From an uncultured Lachnospiraceae bacterium (lineage in GTDB: Bacteria > Bacillota > Clostridia > Lachnospirales > Lachnospiraceae), in NCBI GenBank assembly GCA_947382415.1, contig CANCYO010000058.1, positions 1-17,008 of the forward strand: DNA of 17,008 bases, written 5' to 3'. The number at the start of each line of letters is the position of its first letter. Position 1 is the stretch's first letter. The notes beneath the pieces were generated by a model that was not told the origin of the DNA, ran no database searches, and saw only the letters and a list, made by a program, of their open reading frames with translations. Made by a program: the position numbers and the translations under genes. Shown piece by piece: positions 1 to 6,206 of this stretch.

Positions 1-110
1 GTACAGTGACTTGTCGTCAGTTTCCTAACTTGACATTCGCTCCACGGAAAACCTGATAATCATTGCTGATTACCAGCAACCTCACGCTTCAAAGCTATCA
101 TGCCACAGCA
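1..110 (-). promoter_or_regulatory. hairpin-rich 5' leader of an off-window gene
   Basis: The minus-strand transcript from the promoter at 117-145 carries at least 110 nt without a convincing reading frame. It contains several small stems: GCTTTGAAGC, TTGCTG-gtaat-CAGCAA, and GTCaAGTT/AACTGAC near the window edge. The block reading GCGTGAGGTTGC resembles, from memory, leaders of ribosomal-protein operons in Firmicutes (S10 type). This is only a resemblance, since the downstream gene is outside the window. It could equally be another structured leader or a small RNA. Confidence 0.35.
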
Positions 111-116
111 AAACCT

Positions 117-145
117 AGTATACATGGTGTTTCTGCACTTTGCAA
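117..145 (-). promoter_or_regulatory. sigma-A promoter reading off the left edge
   Basis: On the minus strand TTGCAA (plus 140-145) and TATACT (plus 117-122) are separated by exactly 17 bases, a near-consensus housekeeping promoter. Transcription would start near position 110 and run out of the window, so the gene it serves is not visible. An A/T-rich stretch (about 146-185) lies just upstream of the -35, as in strong promoters with an UP-like element. Confidence 0.7.
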
Positions 146-248
146 GTACTTTTTTACCGAAATTGTATTTTTTTTGTATTTTTTCTTATACAGGACCTGC
201 ATGACCACTATTACATGACCAACTTAATCGGCGTGACCTCTTGCCCGA

Positions 249-536
249 TCATGATCGTGCGATCAACACGGATGCTGCCAGAACCAGTCCGATTCCCAGC
301 ACAGCAACCGCCGGCAGCGTCTCATTGTACAAGATGCCGCCCATCAGGGCAGTGATAACAGGCTCCAATGTGGCCAGCACCGCCGCCCGTCCGGGCTCCA
401 TATGGCGCAGCCCCAGCGTGTAGAGCGAGAAGGACAGTGCTGTGGTCAAAAATGCCATTGCCAGCGCAGGCAGCAAAAGCATGGGCCGGGCTGCAAATCT
501 GTTTATTATGGAAGAAACATAAACAGCATCCCCCAT
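249..536 (-). pseudogene. EamA/DMT transporter, C-terminal remnant
   Basis: The 95-residue reading frame matches only the last three membrane segments of a drug/metabolite transporter (EamA family), whose full length is about 290-310 residues with ten helices. The recognisable part starts near residue 17 and includes the typical stretch LGLRHMEPGRAAVLATLEPV, then the final helix ending in VLIARS. The front two thirds are missing. The frame is open back to the putP stop codon (573-575), and it follows that TAA in the same frame, so a deletion or rearrangement has probably joined this tail to the end of putP. The first codons (MGDAVYVSS) do not look like an EamA start, and no ribosome binding site precedes them. 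It is most likely non-functional. Confidence 0.7.
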
Positions 537-572
537 AATATGGAGGCTGCAGAAACCGGAAACGGAGCCGCC

Positions 573-2120
573 TTATGCTTCCAGTTTATTGTTGTTGACA
601 TCCTCAAACTCCCTCAGAATCTCTGCGGAGGGCGCTTTTGTGCAAAGGCTCACCACCACAATCATCAAAAGGCTCACTGCAAATCCCACCACCAGAGAAT
701 AAAGTCCGGTCACTGTCCCGATGGTGGCTCCGTTCACCAGCGGAATGTAGTCCCATACGATCACCGACAGAGCACCTGACACAATTCCCGCCACGGCTCC
801 CTGAAAATTACATCTTTTCCAGAACAGAGACATGAGTACCAGCGGCCCGAAAGCGGCCCCCAGCCCTGCCCATGCATTAGATACAAGACCCATGATCGTA
901 TTCTGAGGATTCAGCGCAATAATATAAGCCAGCACGGCAATCACCAGAACTGTGATGCGGCTGATGACAAGCACCTTCTTGTTGGATGCCTTCTTGTCAA
1001 CCATCCCTTTGTAAATATCCTCTGCCACGCTGGATGCGCTCACAAGAAGCTGGGAATCCGCCGTGGACATGATGGCCGCCAGTATGCCGCAGAGAAACAG
1101 TCCCGCGATAAACGGAAGTTTAAGCCTGTTGGAGAGAAGCTCCACGATCATATGTATGAACACTTTCTCGCTTCCCGCCTCCACCAAAGCGTCCGGCGCC
1201 AGAAAGGCACGTCCCAGCACACCGATAAAGCAGGCGAAAAACAGAGACAGCGCCACCCAGATAATGGCTGTCACCTTGGACTTTTTTAATTCCTTCTCAT
1301 CCTTCACCGCCATAAAACGCACCAGAATATGAGGCATTCCGAAATATCCAAGCCCCCAGCCCAGACCGGAGATAATATTCACAAAGGTGTTGTTTCCATC
1401 TTTATATTTCATGATATTTACAAAATCCTCCGCAGTGCCCGGCAGCGTGTTGGCCGCCAGTCCCGCGTTCACGGACATCCCGTCCCCCTGCATGACAAGC
1501 AATGCGATGATGGGAATGGCAAGCAGCGCCACAAGCATCATCATGCCCTGAATAAAATCCGTCACGCACACGGCAGAGAAGCCGCCCAGAAATGTATATA
1601 CCAAAATCACGATGGCGCCGATGGTCAACGCCAGCCGGTAATCCCATCCAAAGAGAGATTCAAAAAGCTGTCCGCCCGCCGCCAGCGCAGATGCGCAGTA
1701 CACCAGGAAAAAGATGACGATCGTCACTGAAGAAACTACCATAAGAATTCTCTTCCTGTCATGAAAACGATTCTCAAAATAGGAGGGAAGCGTCAGGGAA
1801 TTATTTGCCCGGATCGTATAGCGGCGCAGCCTCTTGGAGATCAGAAGCCAGTTCAGGACAGTACCGATAAACAAACCCAGAGCCACCCAGCCGTCTCCGC
1901 CGATTCCCGCCAGATAAATAGAACCCGGCAGCCCCATCAAAAGCCATCCGCTCATATCAGAAGCCTGCGCGGACAATGCCGCCACAAAGCCTCCCAGTTT
2001 TCTTCCTCCCAGAAAATAATCCTCCGCACTGGAGTTTTTGCCGGAATAATATGCGCCCACACCCACCATCAACAGCAGATAAGCGGCGAACGCCACCAAC
2101 ATCCATACGATCTGTGTCAT
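573..2120 (-). CDS. putP: Sodium/proline symporter PutP
   Basis: This is a 515-residue sodium:solute symporter of the SSS family, close in length to E. coli PutP (502), with about 13 predicted membrane helices. It imports L-proline driven by the sodium gradient across the cytoplasmic membrane. The segment AQASDMSGWLLMGLPG places D55, M56 and S57 at the same residue numbers as the sodium/proline-binding residues of E. coli PutP, and IMSTADSQLL (residues 350-359) matches the S340/T341 sodium site. The ATG is preceded by GAGGAGGG (plus 2125-2132) at good spacing. It has its own promoter at 2192-2220 and is divergent from the methyltransferase gene. I see no clear terminator behind it; the EamA remnant follows at once. 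Close relatives in the family take other substrates, so proline is the probable rather than the proven substrate. Confidence 0.9.
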   Translation of the reverse strand: MTQIVWMLVAFAAYLLLMVGVGAYYSGKNSSAEDYFLGGRKLGGFVAALSAQASDMSGWLLMGLPGSIYLAGIGGDGWVALGLFIGTVLNWLLISKRLRRYTIRANNSLTLPSYFENRFHDRKRILMVVSSVTIVIFFLVYCASALAAGGQLFESLFGWDYRLALTIGAIVILVYTFLGGFSAVCVTDFIQGMMMLVALLAIPIIALLVMQGDGMSVNAGLAANTLPGTAEDFVNIMKYKDGNNTFVNIISGLGWGLGYFGMPHILVRFMAVKDEKELKKSKVTAIIWVALSLFFACFIGVLGRAFLAPDALVEAGSEKVFIHMIVELLSNRLKLPFIAGLFLCGILAAIMSTADSQLLVSASSVAEDIYKGMVDKKASNKKVLVISRITVLVIAVLAYIIALNPQNTIMGLVSNAWAGLGAAFGPLVLMSLFWKRCNFQGAVAGIVSGALSVIVWDYIPLVNGATIGTVTGLYSLVVGFAVSLLMIVVVSLCTKAPSAEILREFEDVNNNKLEA

Positions 2121-2191
2121 AAAGCCCTCCTCATTTGCCTTTAACCGCCAGGATATGCACGGTTTTATGGCATTTTTGCATTTTTATACAA

Positions 2192-2220
2192 AGTTTACCT
2201 TTTATCGCGGCACAAGTCAA
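2192..2220 (-). promoter_or_regulatory. promoter of putP
   Basis: The minus strand has TTGACT (plus 2215-2220), a 17-base spacer and TAAACT (plus 2192-2197), giving a leader of about 65 nt to the putP ATG. A TATAAA a few bases downstream could serve as an alternative -10. Confidence 0.6.
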
Positions 2221-2256
2221 GCGTAAGTTTACCGGTCCAACCCTGAATGCAGATAC

Positions 2257-2285
2257 TTGCAAAGCGTTAGAAAATCCTGTATAGT
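2257..2285 (+). promoter_or_regulatory. promoter of the methyltransferase gene
   Basis: TTGCAA (2257-2262), a 17-base spacer and TATAGT (2280-2285) form a good sigma-A promoter about 30 bases ahead of the start codon. It is back to back with the putP promoter; the two -35 elements are about 37 bases apart. Confidence 0.7.
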
Positions 2286-2319
2286 TAGAAAAACAAGACA
2301 GAAAGGATTGGCCTGACTT

Positions 2320-3225
2320 ATGTGGATTGCCTCAGACTGGACAGATTATGAAGTATTGGACACCTCGAACGGAGAAAAGCTGGAGCGCTGGGGGGATTAT
2401 ATTCTGGTGCGGCCGGATCCGCAGGTAATCTGGGATACACCTCATAATCATAAAGGTTGGAAACAGAAAAACGGGCATTACCACCGCAGTGCCAAGGGCG
2501 GAGGCGAGTGGGAGTTTTTTGATCTGCCCAACGAGTGGAGTATATCTTATAGCAATAAAGAAAGTTTTCCCACTGCTCAGGGAAGCCTGACTTTTCATCT
2601 GAAACCCTTCAGCTTTAAGCACACCGGACTCTTTCCGGAACAGGCCGTGAACTGGAACTGGTTTGGCGCCAAGATTCGGAACGCGCTGAAAAAAGAGCCG
2701 GGACGTCAGGTGAAGGTACTGAATCTTTTCGCCTATACCGGAGGGGCAACGCTCTCTGCCGCTGCAGCGGGAGCCGCCGTCACCCATGTAGACGCCTCCA
2801 AAGGTATGGTGGGCTGGGCCAAAGAAAACGCCCTCGCATCCGGGCTTGGCGATGCTCCCATCCGATATCTTGTGGATGATTGTGTCAAATTTGTGGAACG
2901 CGAGATCCGCCGGGGCAACAAGTACGACGGCATCATCATGGACCCGCCCTCCTACGGCAGGGGCCCCAAAGGGGAAATCTGGAAAATAGAGGAGAGCATC
3001 TGGCCCTTTATCGAACTGTCAAGCCGTCTGCTCTCCGAAAACGCTCTATTCTTTTTGATCAATTCCTATACTACGGGACTGCAGCCCGCAGTGCTCTCCT
3101 ACATGCTGCACACCGCTGTAGCAAAGCGCTTCGGCGGACATGTAGAGGCGGAGGAAATCGGTCTCCCCGTCACGGAGAGCGGTCTGATCCTGCCCTGTGG
3201 AGCTTCAGGACGGTGGGAGCATTAA
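2320..3225 (+). CDS. Class I SAM-dependent methyltransferase (RlmI-like)
   Basis: The 301-residue protein is of the SAM-dependent methyltransferase type related to the RNA cytosine methyltransferase RlmI. The N-terminal ~100 residues contain the family motif GEKLERWGDYILVRPDP. Then come motif I for SAM binding (LNLFAYTGG, residues 134-142), an acidic motif II (VDAS, 157-160) and motif IV (MDPPSYGRG, 207-215). The C-terminal LPCGASGRW (291-299) is typical of this subfamily. It probably methylates RNA, perhaps 23S rRNA, but the exact target cannot be read from sequence. A canonical RlmI has an N-terminal PUA domain, which is not evident here. GAAAGGA (2301-2307) lies 12 bases ahead of the ATG, a slightly long spacing. 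It is a single-gene unit between divergent putP and the convergent sigma-factor operon. Confidence 0.85.
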   Translation: MWIASDWTDYEVLDTSNGEKLERWGDYILVRPDPQVIWDTPHNHKGWKQKNGHYHRSAKGGGEWEFFDLPNEWSISYSNKESFPTAQGSLTFHLKPFSFKHTGLFPEQAVNWNWFGAKIRNALKKEPGRQVKVLNLFAYTGGATLSAAAAGAAVTHVDASKGMVGWAKENALASGLGDAPIRYLVDDCVKFVEREIRRGNKYDGIIMDPPSYGRGPKGEIWKIEESIWPFIELSSRLLSENALFFLINSYTTGLQPAVLSYMLHTAVAKRFGGHVEAEEIGLPVTESGLILPCGASGRWEH

Positions 3226-3238
3226 TTGCTCCCGCCGT
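3210..3238 (+). terminator. stem-loop over the methyltransferase stop codon
   Basis: ACGGTGGGAGC pairs with GCTCCCGCCGT over 11 bp (one G-U) around the 7-base loop ATTAATT that contains the stop codon. Only a short T-poor tail (TATTGC) follows, so it is either a weak intrinsic terminator or an mRNA 3'-end stabiliser. Confidence 0.5.
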
Positions 3239-3243
3239 TATTG

Positions 3244-3292
3244 CATCTCAGTTTCCCTCAGTGAACACATCTCAGTTTCCTCCCACTGAACA
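3244..3292. repeat. tandem duplication at the end of the anti-sigma-like gene
   Basis: Two adjacent units of 24 bp (3244-3267) and 25 bp (3268-3292) share CATCTCAGTTTCC and end in TGAACA. On the minus strand the inner unit encodes the last codons of the membrane protein with its TGA (3272-3274). The outer unit repeats that region, including a second in-frame TGA eight codons later. A third CAGTTTCC lies at 3330-3337. Confidence 0.7.
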
Positions 3293-4267
3293 AAACATCT
3301 CCCACAGGGTATCTGTATCACAGTTTCCCTGAAATACTATCAGTACATAATTTCCATTTGAGTGATAGCAGACACACAGAACTGCGCCGGTGATACCGCC
3401 ATCCGGCAAAATGGCGTCTGCAATCTGCGCCTCCATATCATCCCGGGTCATATCCGCTCCCTCCAGAACCGGTTGACCTGCGGGAATTTTCTCATTCCAC
3501 TCTGACTTGTTCCCATCTGATCCGTTCCGGTCTGACTCGTTCCGGTCCGGTTTTTCCGCGCCCAGATTGTGCACTGTCCACAGAAAACTGCCCGCCCCGT
3601 CAGGATACGCCCAGCAGAGCGACACGCTCTCCTGTCCGGCTGTCGTTTCTGCCGTCACCCAGGCTGTTTCTCCCTCTGACGGCAAAACCGAGGGAAGATA
3701 TTTTCCCACAACGGCTGTCTCCCCTGCCTGAGCCAACGTAAGCGCAGAATCTTTCACCGAACTCCCCTCGCGATCCACCTGGTCTTCCTTGTACTTATCT
3801 ACAGGGGAAGATGGCTCATTCTGAATGTTTGCCCCCACATCTTCTTTACTGTCCTTAAGTTGTCCGGCGCCATCCTCCATATCCGGCGGCTGACCGGCAT
3901 TGTTCTGTTCAGAAGTGTCCGCCACAGTGAGTTCTGTTTCCTCACAGACTCTGTCTGTCTCAGGCTTTCCATCCGTACCGCCACTCATGATACTGCTTTC
4001 GTTTTGCAGCGATTTTGCAGACATGTCTGCTCCCTCAAACAAGGGAAAATCTGCAGACTGCAGTCCCAAAAGTCCCAAACCTATAACCGCAATCCCCAGC
4101 ACCGCTGCAAGCTTACCGTACTTTTGCGCAAACATCATGATCCGGCCCTTGGACGATCCCTTTTTATTCCGGGCCCCCTCACATGCGGTCAGATATTTCT
4201 CGTCCACGCCTGAGAGCGCTCCAAACAACCGCTCCGCACCCTGACGTCTCTTGCTCTCATCGCTCAT
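3272..4267 (-). CDS. Putative membrane-anchored anti-sigma-like protein
   Basis: The 331-residue protein overlaps the ECF sigma gene by 4 bp (ATGA), which implies translational coupling and suggests it is the sigma factor's regulator. A cytoplasmic stretch (1-50) contains FGALSGVDEKYLTACEG, which resembles the N-terminus of sigma-associated membrane proteins in Clostridia. A single membrane helix (about 53-70, LAAVLGIAVIGLGLLGL) follows, and then about 260 residues outside the cell. The outer part is rich in acidic, Ser and Asn residues, with a pentapeptide repeat (about residues 240-258), and ends in a compact region of about 90 residues that looks folded (ITGAVLCVCYHSNGNYVLIVF). I recognise no named anti-sigma domain (such as a zinc-binding ZAS domain), so the role rests on gene position and topology. 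The extracytoplasmic tail may sense an envelope signal. Confidence 0.6.
   Translation of the reverse strand: MSDESKRRQGAERLFGALSGVDEKYLTACEGARNKKGSSKGRIMMFAQKYGKLAAVLGIAVIGLGLLGLQSADFPLFEGADMSAKSLQNESSIMSGGTDGKPETDRVCEETELTVADTSEQNNAGQPPDMEDGAGQLKDSKEDVGANIQNEPSSPVDKYKEDQVDREGSSVKDSALTLAQAGETAVVGKYLPSVLPSEGETAWVTAETTAGQESVSLCWAYPDGAGSFLWTVHNLGAEKPDRNESDRNGSDGNKSEWNEKIPAGQPVLEGADMTRDDMEAQIADAILPDGGITGAVLCVCYHSNGNYVLIVFQGNCDTDTLWEMFCSVGGN
3495..3550. repeat. 15-bp tandem repeat encoding a pentapeptide
   Basis: Three imperfect 15-bp units (3495-3509, 3510-3524, 3525-3539) and a partial fourth (3540-3550) each begin TTCC and centre on TCTGA. On the minus strand they encode variants of the pentapeptide SDRNG (PDRNE, SDRNG, SDGNK, SEWNE) in the extracytoplasmic linker of the anti-sigma-like protein. 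The unit length is a multiple of three, so copy number can change without loss of frame. Confidence 0.75.
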
Positions 4268-4824
4268 AACACCACACCCTCCTGCTCCAGATGCATTTTC
4301 AGTTTACTCCGAACCCGAAAGAGAGTAGTCTTTACCGTGTTGAGCTTCATATTGTATCGTGCCGCGATCTCACTGTACTCCTCAGCATACCAGTATCTGC
4401 GCAGAAAAACATTCCGATCCCGCTCCTTTAAAGTGCCGAGGAACCGGTTCAGGCTTCTCTGCAGCTCCGCCTCCTCCACCGCATCCTCCGTGGTTTCTGC
4501 GGAAGGTACGCACTCCGCCAGTTCGTCCAATGCAAGCTCCATCTCTCCGCTCCTTCGTTTCAGGGTATTTTTATATTTCCATCTGTCAAAGGACAGATTG
4601 CGGGTAATGGTTCCAAGAAAGAGCGAGAGCCGGTTGGGCCGGTTGGGCGGAATGGCTTTCCACGCCCTGAGCCATGTGTCATTGACACACTCCTCCGAAT
4701 CTTCATGGGTATGCAGAATATGAAAGGCAATACTATAACAGTAATTCCCATAACTTTTCTGTGTCTCAGCGATTGCCTGTTGATCCCGATTCCAGTACAA
4801 GTCCAAAATTTCCGTATCCTGCAT
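4264..4824 (-). CDS. ECF-type RNA polymerase sigma factor
   Basis: This 186-residue protein has the usual size of an extracytoplasmic-function sigma factor. Region 2 spans about residues 20-90, with AFHILHTHEDSEECVNDTWL as the core-binding helix and LFLGTITRNLSFDRWK as the -10 recognition part. An acidic linker (95-122) follows, then region 4 (about 124-180), where EEYSEIAARYNMKLNTVKTT is the helix-turn-helix for the -35 element. AGAGGAG sits just ahead of the ATG. It directs RNA polymerase to a small regulon in response to a signal relayed by the overlapping membrane protein downstream. A fitting ECF promoter at 4899-4923 suggests it activates its own gene. The stimulus and ECF subgroup cannot be read from this window. 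Confidence 0.9.
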   Translation of the reverse strand: MQDTEILDLYWNRDQQAIAETQKSYGNYCYSIAFHILHTHEDSEECVNDTWLRAWKAIPPNRPNRLSLFLGTITRNLSFDRWKYKNTLKRRSGEMELALDELAECVPSAETTEDAVEEAELQRSLNRFLGTLKERDRNVFLRRYWYAEEYSEIAARYNMKLNTVKTTLFRVRSKLKMHLEQEGVVL

Positions 4825-4857
4825 TCCCCGCTCCTCTTAATACCGTTTCCGCACCCT

Positions 4858-4890
4858 TATAGGAATCTTCCTGACTGGAAGATTCCTATA
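4858..4890. promoter_or_regulatory. perfect 14-bp inverted repeat at the sigma transcript start
   Basis: TATAGGAATCTTCC and GGAAGATTCCTATA flank a 5-base loop, with every base paired. The predicted start of the sigma-factor transcript falls at about 4892, so the RNA would begin with this stem almost from its first base. It ends about 34 bases ahead of the ATG and leaves the ribosome binding site free. Possible roles are a 5' stabilising hairpin or, at DNA level, a repressor site. No U-tract follows on the minus strand, so it is not a terminator for that transcript. Confidence 0.7.
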
Positions 4891-4898
4891 CAAAAACA

Positions 4899-4923
4899 GA
4901 CGATGTTTTTTCGGAAAGGTTTC
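4899..4923 (-). promoter_or_regulatory. ECF-type promoter of the sigma/anti-sigma operon
   Basis: The minus strand reads TGAAACC (GAAACC at plus 4918-4923), a 15-base A-rich spacer, then CGTC (plus 4899-4902). The pattern GAAAC plus CGTC is the standard autoregulated ECF promoter architecture and differs from the TTGACA/TATAAT promoters elsewhere in the window. Confidence 0.7.
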
Positions 4924-4972
4924 ACTTATTGTAATGATCCGGCCGTTTTCTGACAACACGCTTACGCGCTTT

Positions 4973-5512
4973 TTAATAATTCTCGGCTTTTATCTGGAAA
5001 TAGGCCTGAGGATGCGCACATACAGGGCATACTTCGGGAGCCTGCTGCCCCACGCAGATATGTCCGCAGTTGGAGCACTGCCAGATTCTGTCGCCATCCT
5101 TGGAGAACACCAGCCCATTCTCCACATTAGCCAGCAGCTTTCTATACCGCTCCTCATGTTCCTTCTCTATCGCAGCAACGCCCTCAAACAGCGCGGCAAT
5201 CTCCTCAAAGCCTTCTGCTCTGGCATCTCTGGCAAACTGTGCATACATATCCGTCCACTCGAAATTTTCGCCCTCAGCAGCTATCTTCAGATTTTCTGCC
5301 GTGCTGCCGATGCCGTCATTCAAAATTTTGTACCACAGCTTTGCATGTTCCTTCTCATTTGCGGCAGTCTCCTCAAAGATAGCCGCTATCTGTACATATC
5401 CGTCCTTTTTTGCCTTGGAAGCAAAATAATTGTACTTATTGCGAGCCATGGATTCTCCCGCAAATGCCGCCTGAAGGTTTGCCTCGGTTTTGGTTCCTTT
5501 TAAATTACCCAT
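4973..5512 (-). CDS. rbr: Rubrerythrin
   Basis: This 179-residue protein is a cytoplasmic peroxidase of anaerobes that reduces hydrogen peroxide at a non-haem di-iron site. The ferritin-like four-helix domain (1-135) has E20 and two ExxH motifs (NEKEH with E53/H56, and IEKEH with E116/H119), plus acidic residues near 80-100 for the remaining ligands. The C-terminal rubredoxin-like domain has CSNCG (C146, C149) and CPVC (C162, C165), which hold one iron for electron entry. The start is the ATG at 5512, 8 bases behind AAGGAGG. A GTG at 5530 would begin inside the ribosome binding site and is rejected. It has its own promoter inside the end of tspO and a possible PerR-like operator. It is probably part of the oxidative-stress defence. 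Confidence 0.95.
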   Translation of the reverse strand: MGNLKGTKTEANLQAAFAGESMARNKYNYFASKAKKDGYVQIAAIFEETAANEKEHAKLWYKILNDGIGSTAENLKIAAEGENFEWTDMYAQFARDARAEGFEEIAALFEGVAAIEKEHEERYRKLLANVENGLVFSKDGDRIWQCSNCGHICVGQQAPEVCPVCAHPQAYFQIKAENY

Positions 5513-5530
5513 AATCATATCCTCCTTCAC

Positions 5531-5550
5531 GCGCCGCTCTATGAGGCGCT
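5531..5550 (-). promoter_or_regulatory. leader hairpin ahead of rubrerythrin
   Basis: GCGC and CTC on one side pair with GAG and GCGC on the other, with a 2-base bulge and a TAT loop (plus strand). The stem lies between the rubrerythrin transcript start and the AAGGAGG. It may only stabilise the message. Confidence 0.35.
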
Positions 5551-5564
5551 GTATATGATTATAA
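5550..5564 (-). promoter_or_regulatory. possible PerR-like operator over the rubrerythrin -10
   Basis: On the minus strand TTATAATCATATACA matches the left half of the Bacillus PerR box (TTATAATNATTATAA) completely, and 10 of the 14 defined positions overall. The right half is poor. Rubrerythrin is a known PerR target in several Clostridia. The A/T-rich -10 alone could explain much of the match. Confidence 0.3.
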
Positions 5565-5586
5565 CGTACTTGAATTTCTTTTTCAA
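5558..5586 (-). promoter_or_regulatory. promoter of rubrerythrin
   Basis: TTGAAA (plus 5581-5586), a 17-base spacer and a perfect TATAAT (plus 5558-5563) lie immediately after the tspO stop codon, so rubrerythrin can be transcribed independently. The -35 is part of an inverted repeat TTGAA-N7-TTCAA (5570-5586), a possible operator. Confidence 0.75.
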
Positions 5587-5587
5587 C

Positions 5588-6064
5588 TCACAACTCTGCA
5601 ATAGCGATGGCCAGATTCAGATATCCGGCATACGTCAGCCATACCAGATAAGGAATCAACAGATTGCCCGCAGCCGCATTGAGCTTCGTAAACTTCTGAA
5701 AGGTAATAAACACCAGATACCACAGGAGCATCAGCCAGAAAAAAGCCGTGACATATGCCCCGAGACGAAAGAACAGCACCGGCCACAACAAATTGACCAA
5801 AAGCTGAAGGCCATAGTCAAACAGCGCAATCTTTCTTGCCTCTCCGGCAGGATGCTGATAAATCAGATAAGCCGCCACACCCATCAGCACATAGAGAAGC
5901 GTCCACACCACGGGAAACAGCCATGCCTGTGGGGCCAGCGGCGGTTTGTAAAGCGTGGCATATATCTCCGGGATGTCAGGTGCGAGCAGAGTCGCCAGAA
6001 CACCCGTACCCAATGCGATGGCAATACTGATGATCAGTTCTTTCCATTCTATTTTTTTGCGCAT
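5588..6064 (-). CDS. tspO: TspO/MBR family membrane protein
   Basis: This is a 158-residue tryptophan-rich sensory protein of the TspO (peripheral benzodiazepine receptor) family, with five predicted membrane helices. The signature YKPPLAPQAWLFPVVWTLLY (about 39-58), NLLWPVLFF (91-99) and IPYLVWLTYAGYLN (137-150) are typical. Family members bind porphyrins and tetrapyrroles and are linked to oxidative-stress responses, which fits the rubrerythrin gene downstream. I chose the ATG at 6064, with GGAG five bases ahead. The alternative ATG at 6091 adds nine residues but lacks a good binding site and overlaps a candidate -10 (TATAAA). The molecular role in this organism is unknown. Confidence 0.9.
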   Translation of the reverse strand: MRKKIEWKELIISIAIALGTGVLATLLAPDIPEIYATLYKPPLAPQAWLFPVVWTLLYVLMGVAAYLIYQHPAGEARKIALFDYGLQLLVNLLWPVLFFRLGAYVTAFFWLMLLWYLVFITFQKFTKLNAAAGNLLIPYLVWLTYAGYLNLAIAIAEL

Positions 6065-6132
6065 AAAAACTCCGTAAACTTTGTTAATCATTTATATGCC
6101 GCCGTATGGCGCAGTTTGCAAAGTTTTTGGGC

Positions 6133-6161
6133 TTGTTGTAAAACCGGCAATATGATAAAAT
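6133..6161 (+). promoter_or_regulatory. promoter of the GNAT gene
   Basis: TTGTTG (6133-6138), a 17-base spacer and TAAAAT (6156-6161) precede the acetyltransferase start by about 45 bases. The gene is divergent from tspO. Confidence 0.55.
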
Positions 6162-6206
6162 CAGAACAATTAAAAACTACTAATTTGTATTGGAAGAGGA
6201 GAGCAC

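Noticed and set aside
1329..2144. Plus-strand frames of 127-133 codons opposite putP
   Set aside because: They are reverse-frame shadows of a well conserved gene, with His/Gln/Arg-rich composition and no ribosome sites.
4940..4972. Terminator behind rubrerythrin (AGCGCGTAAGCGTG)
   Set aside because: Only about four base pairs form and the minus strand has no T-run after it.
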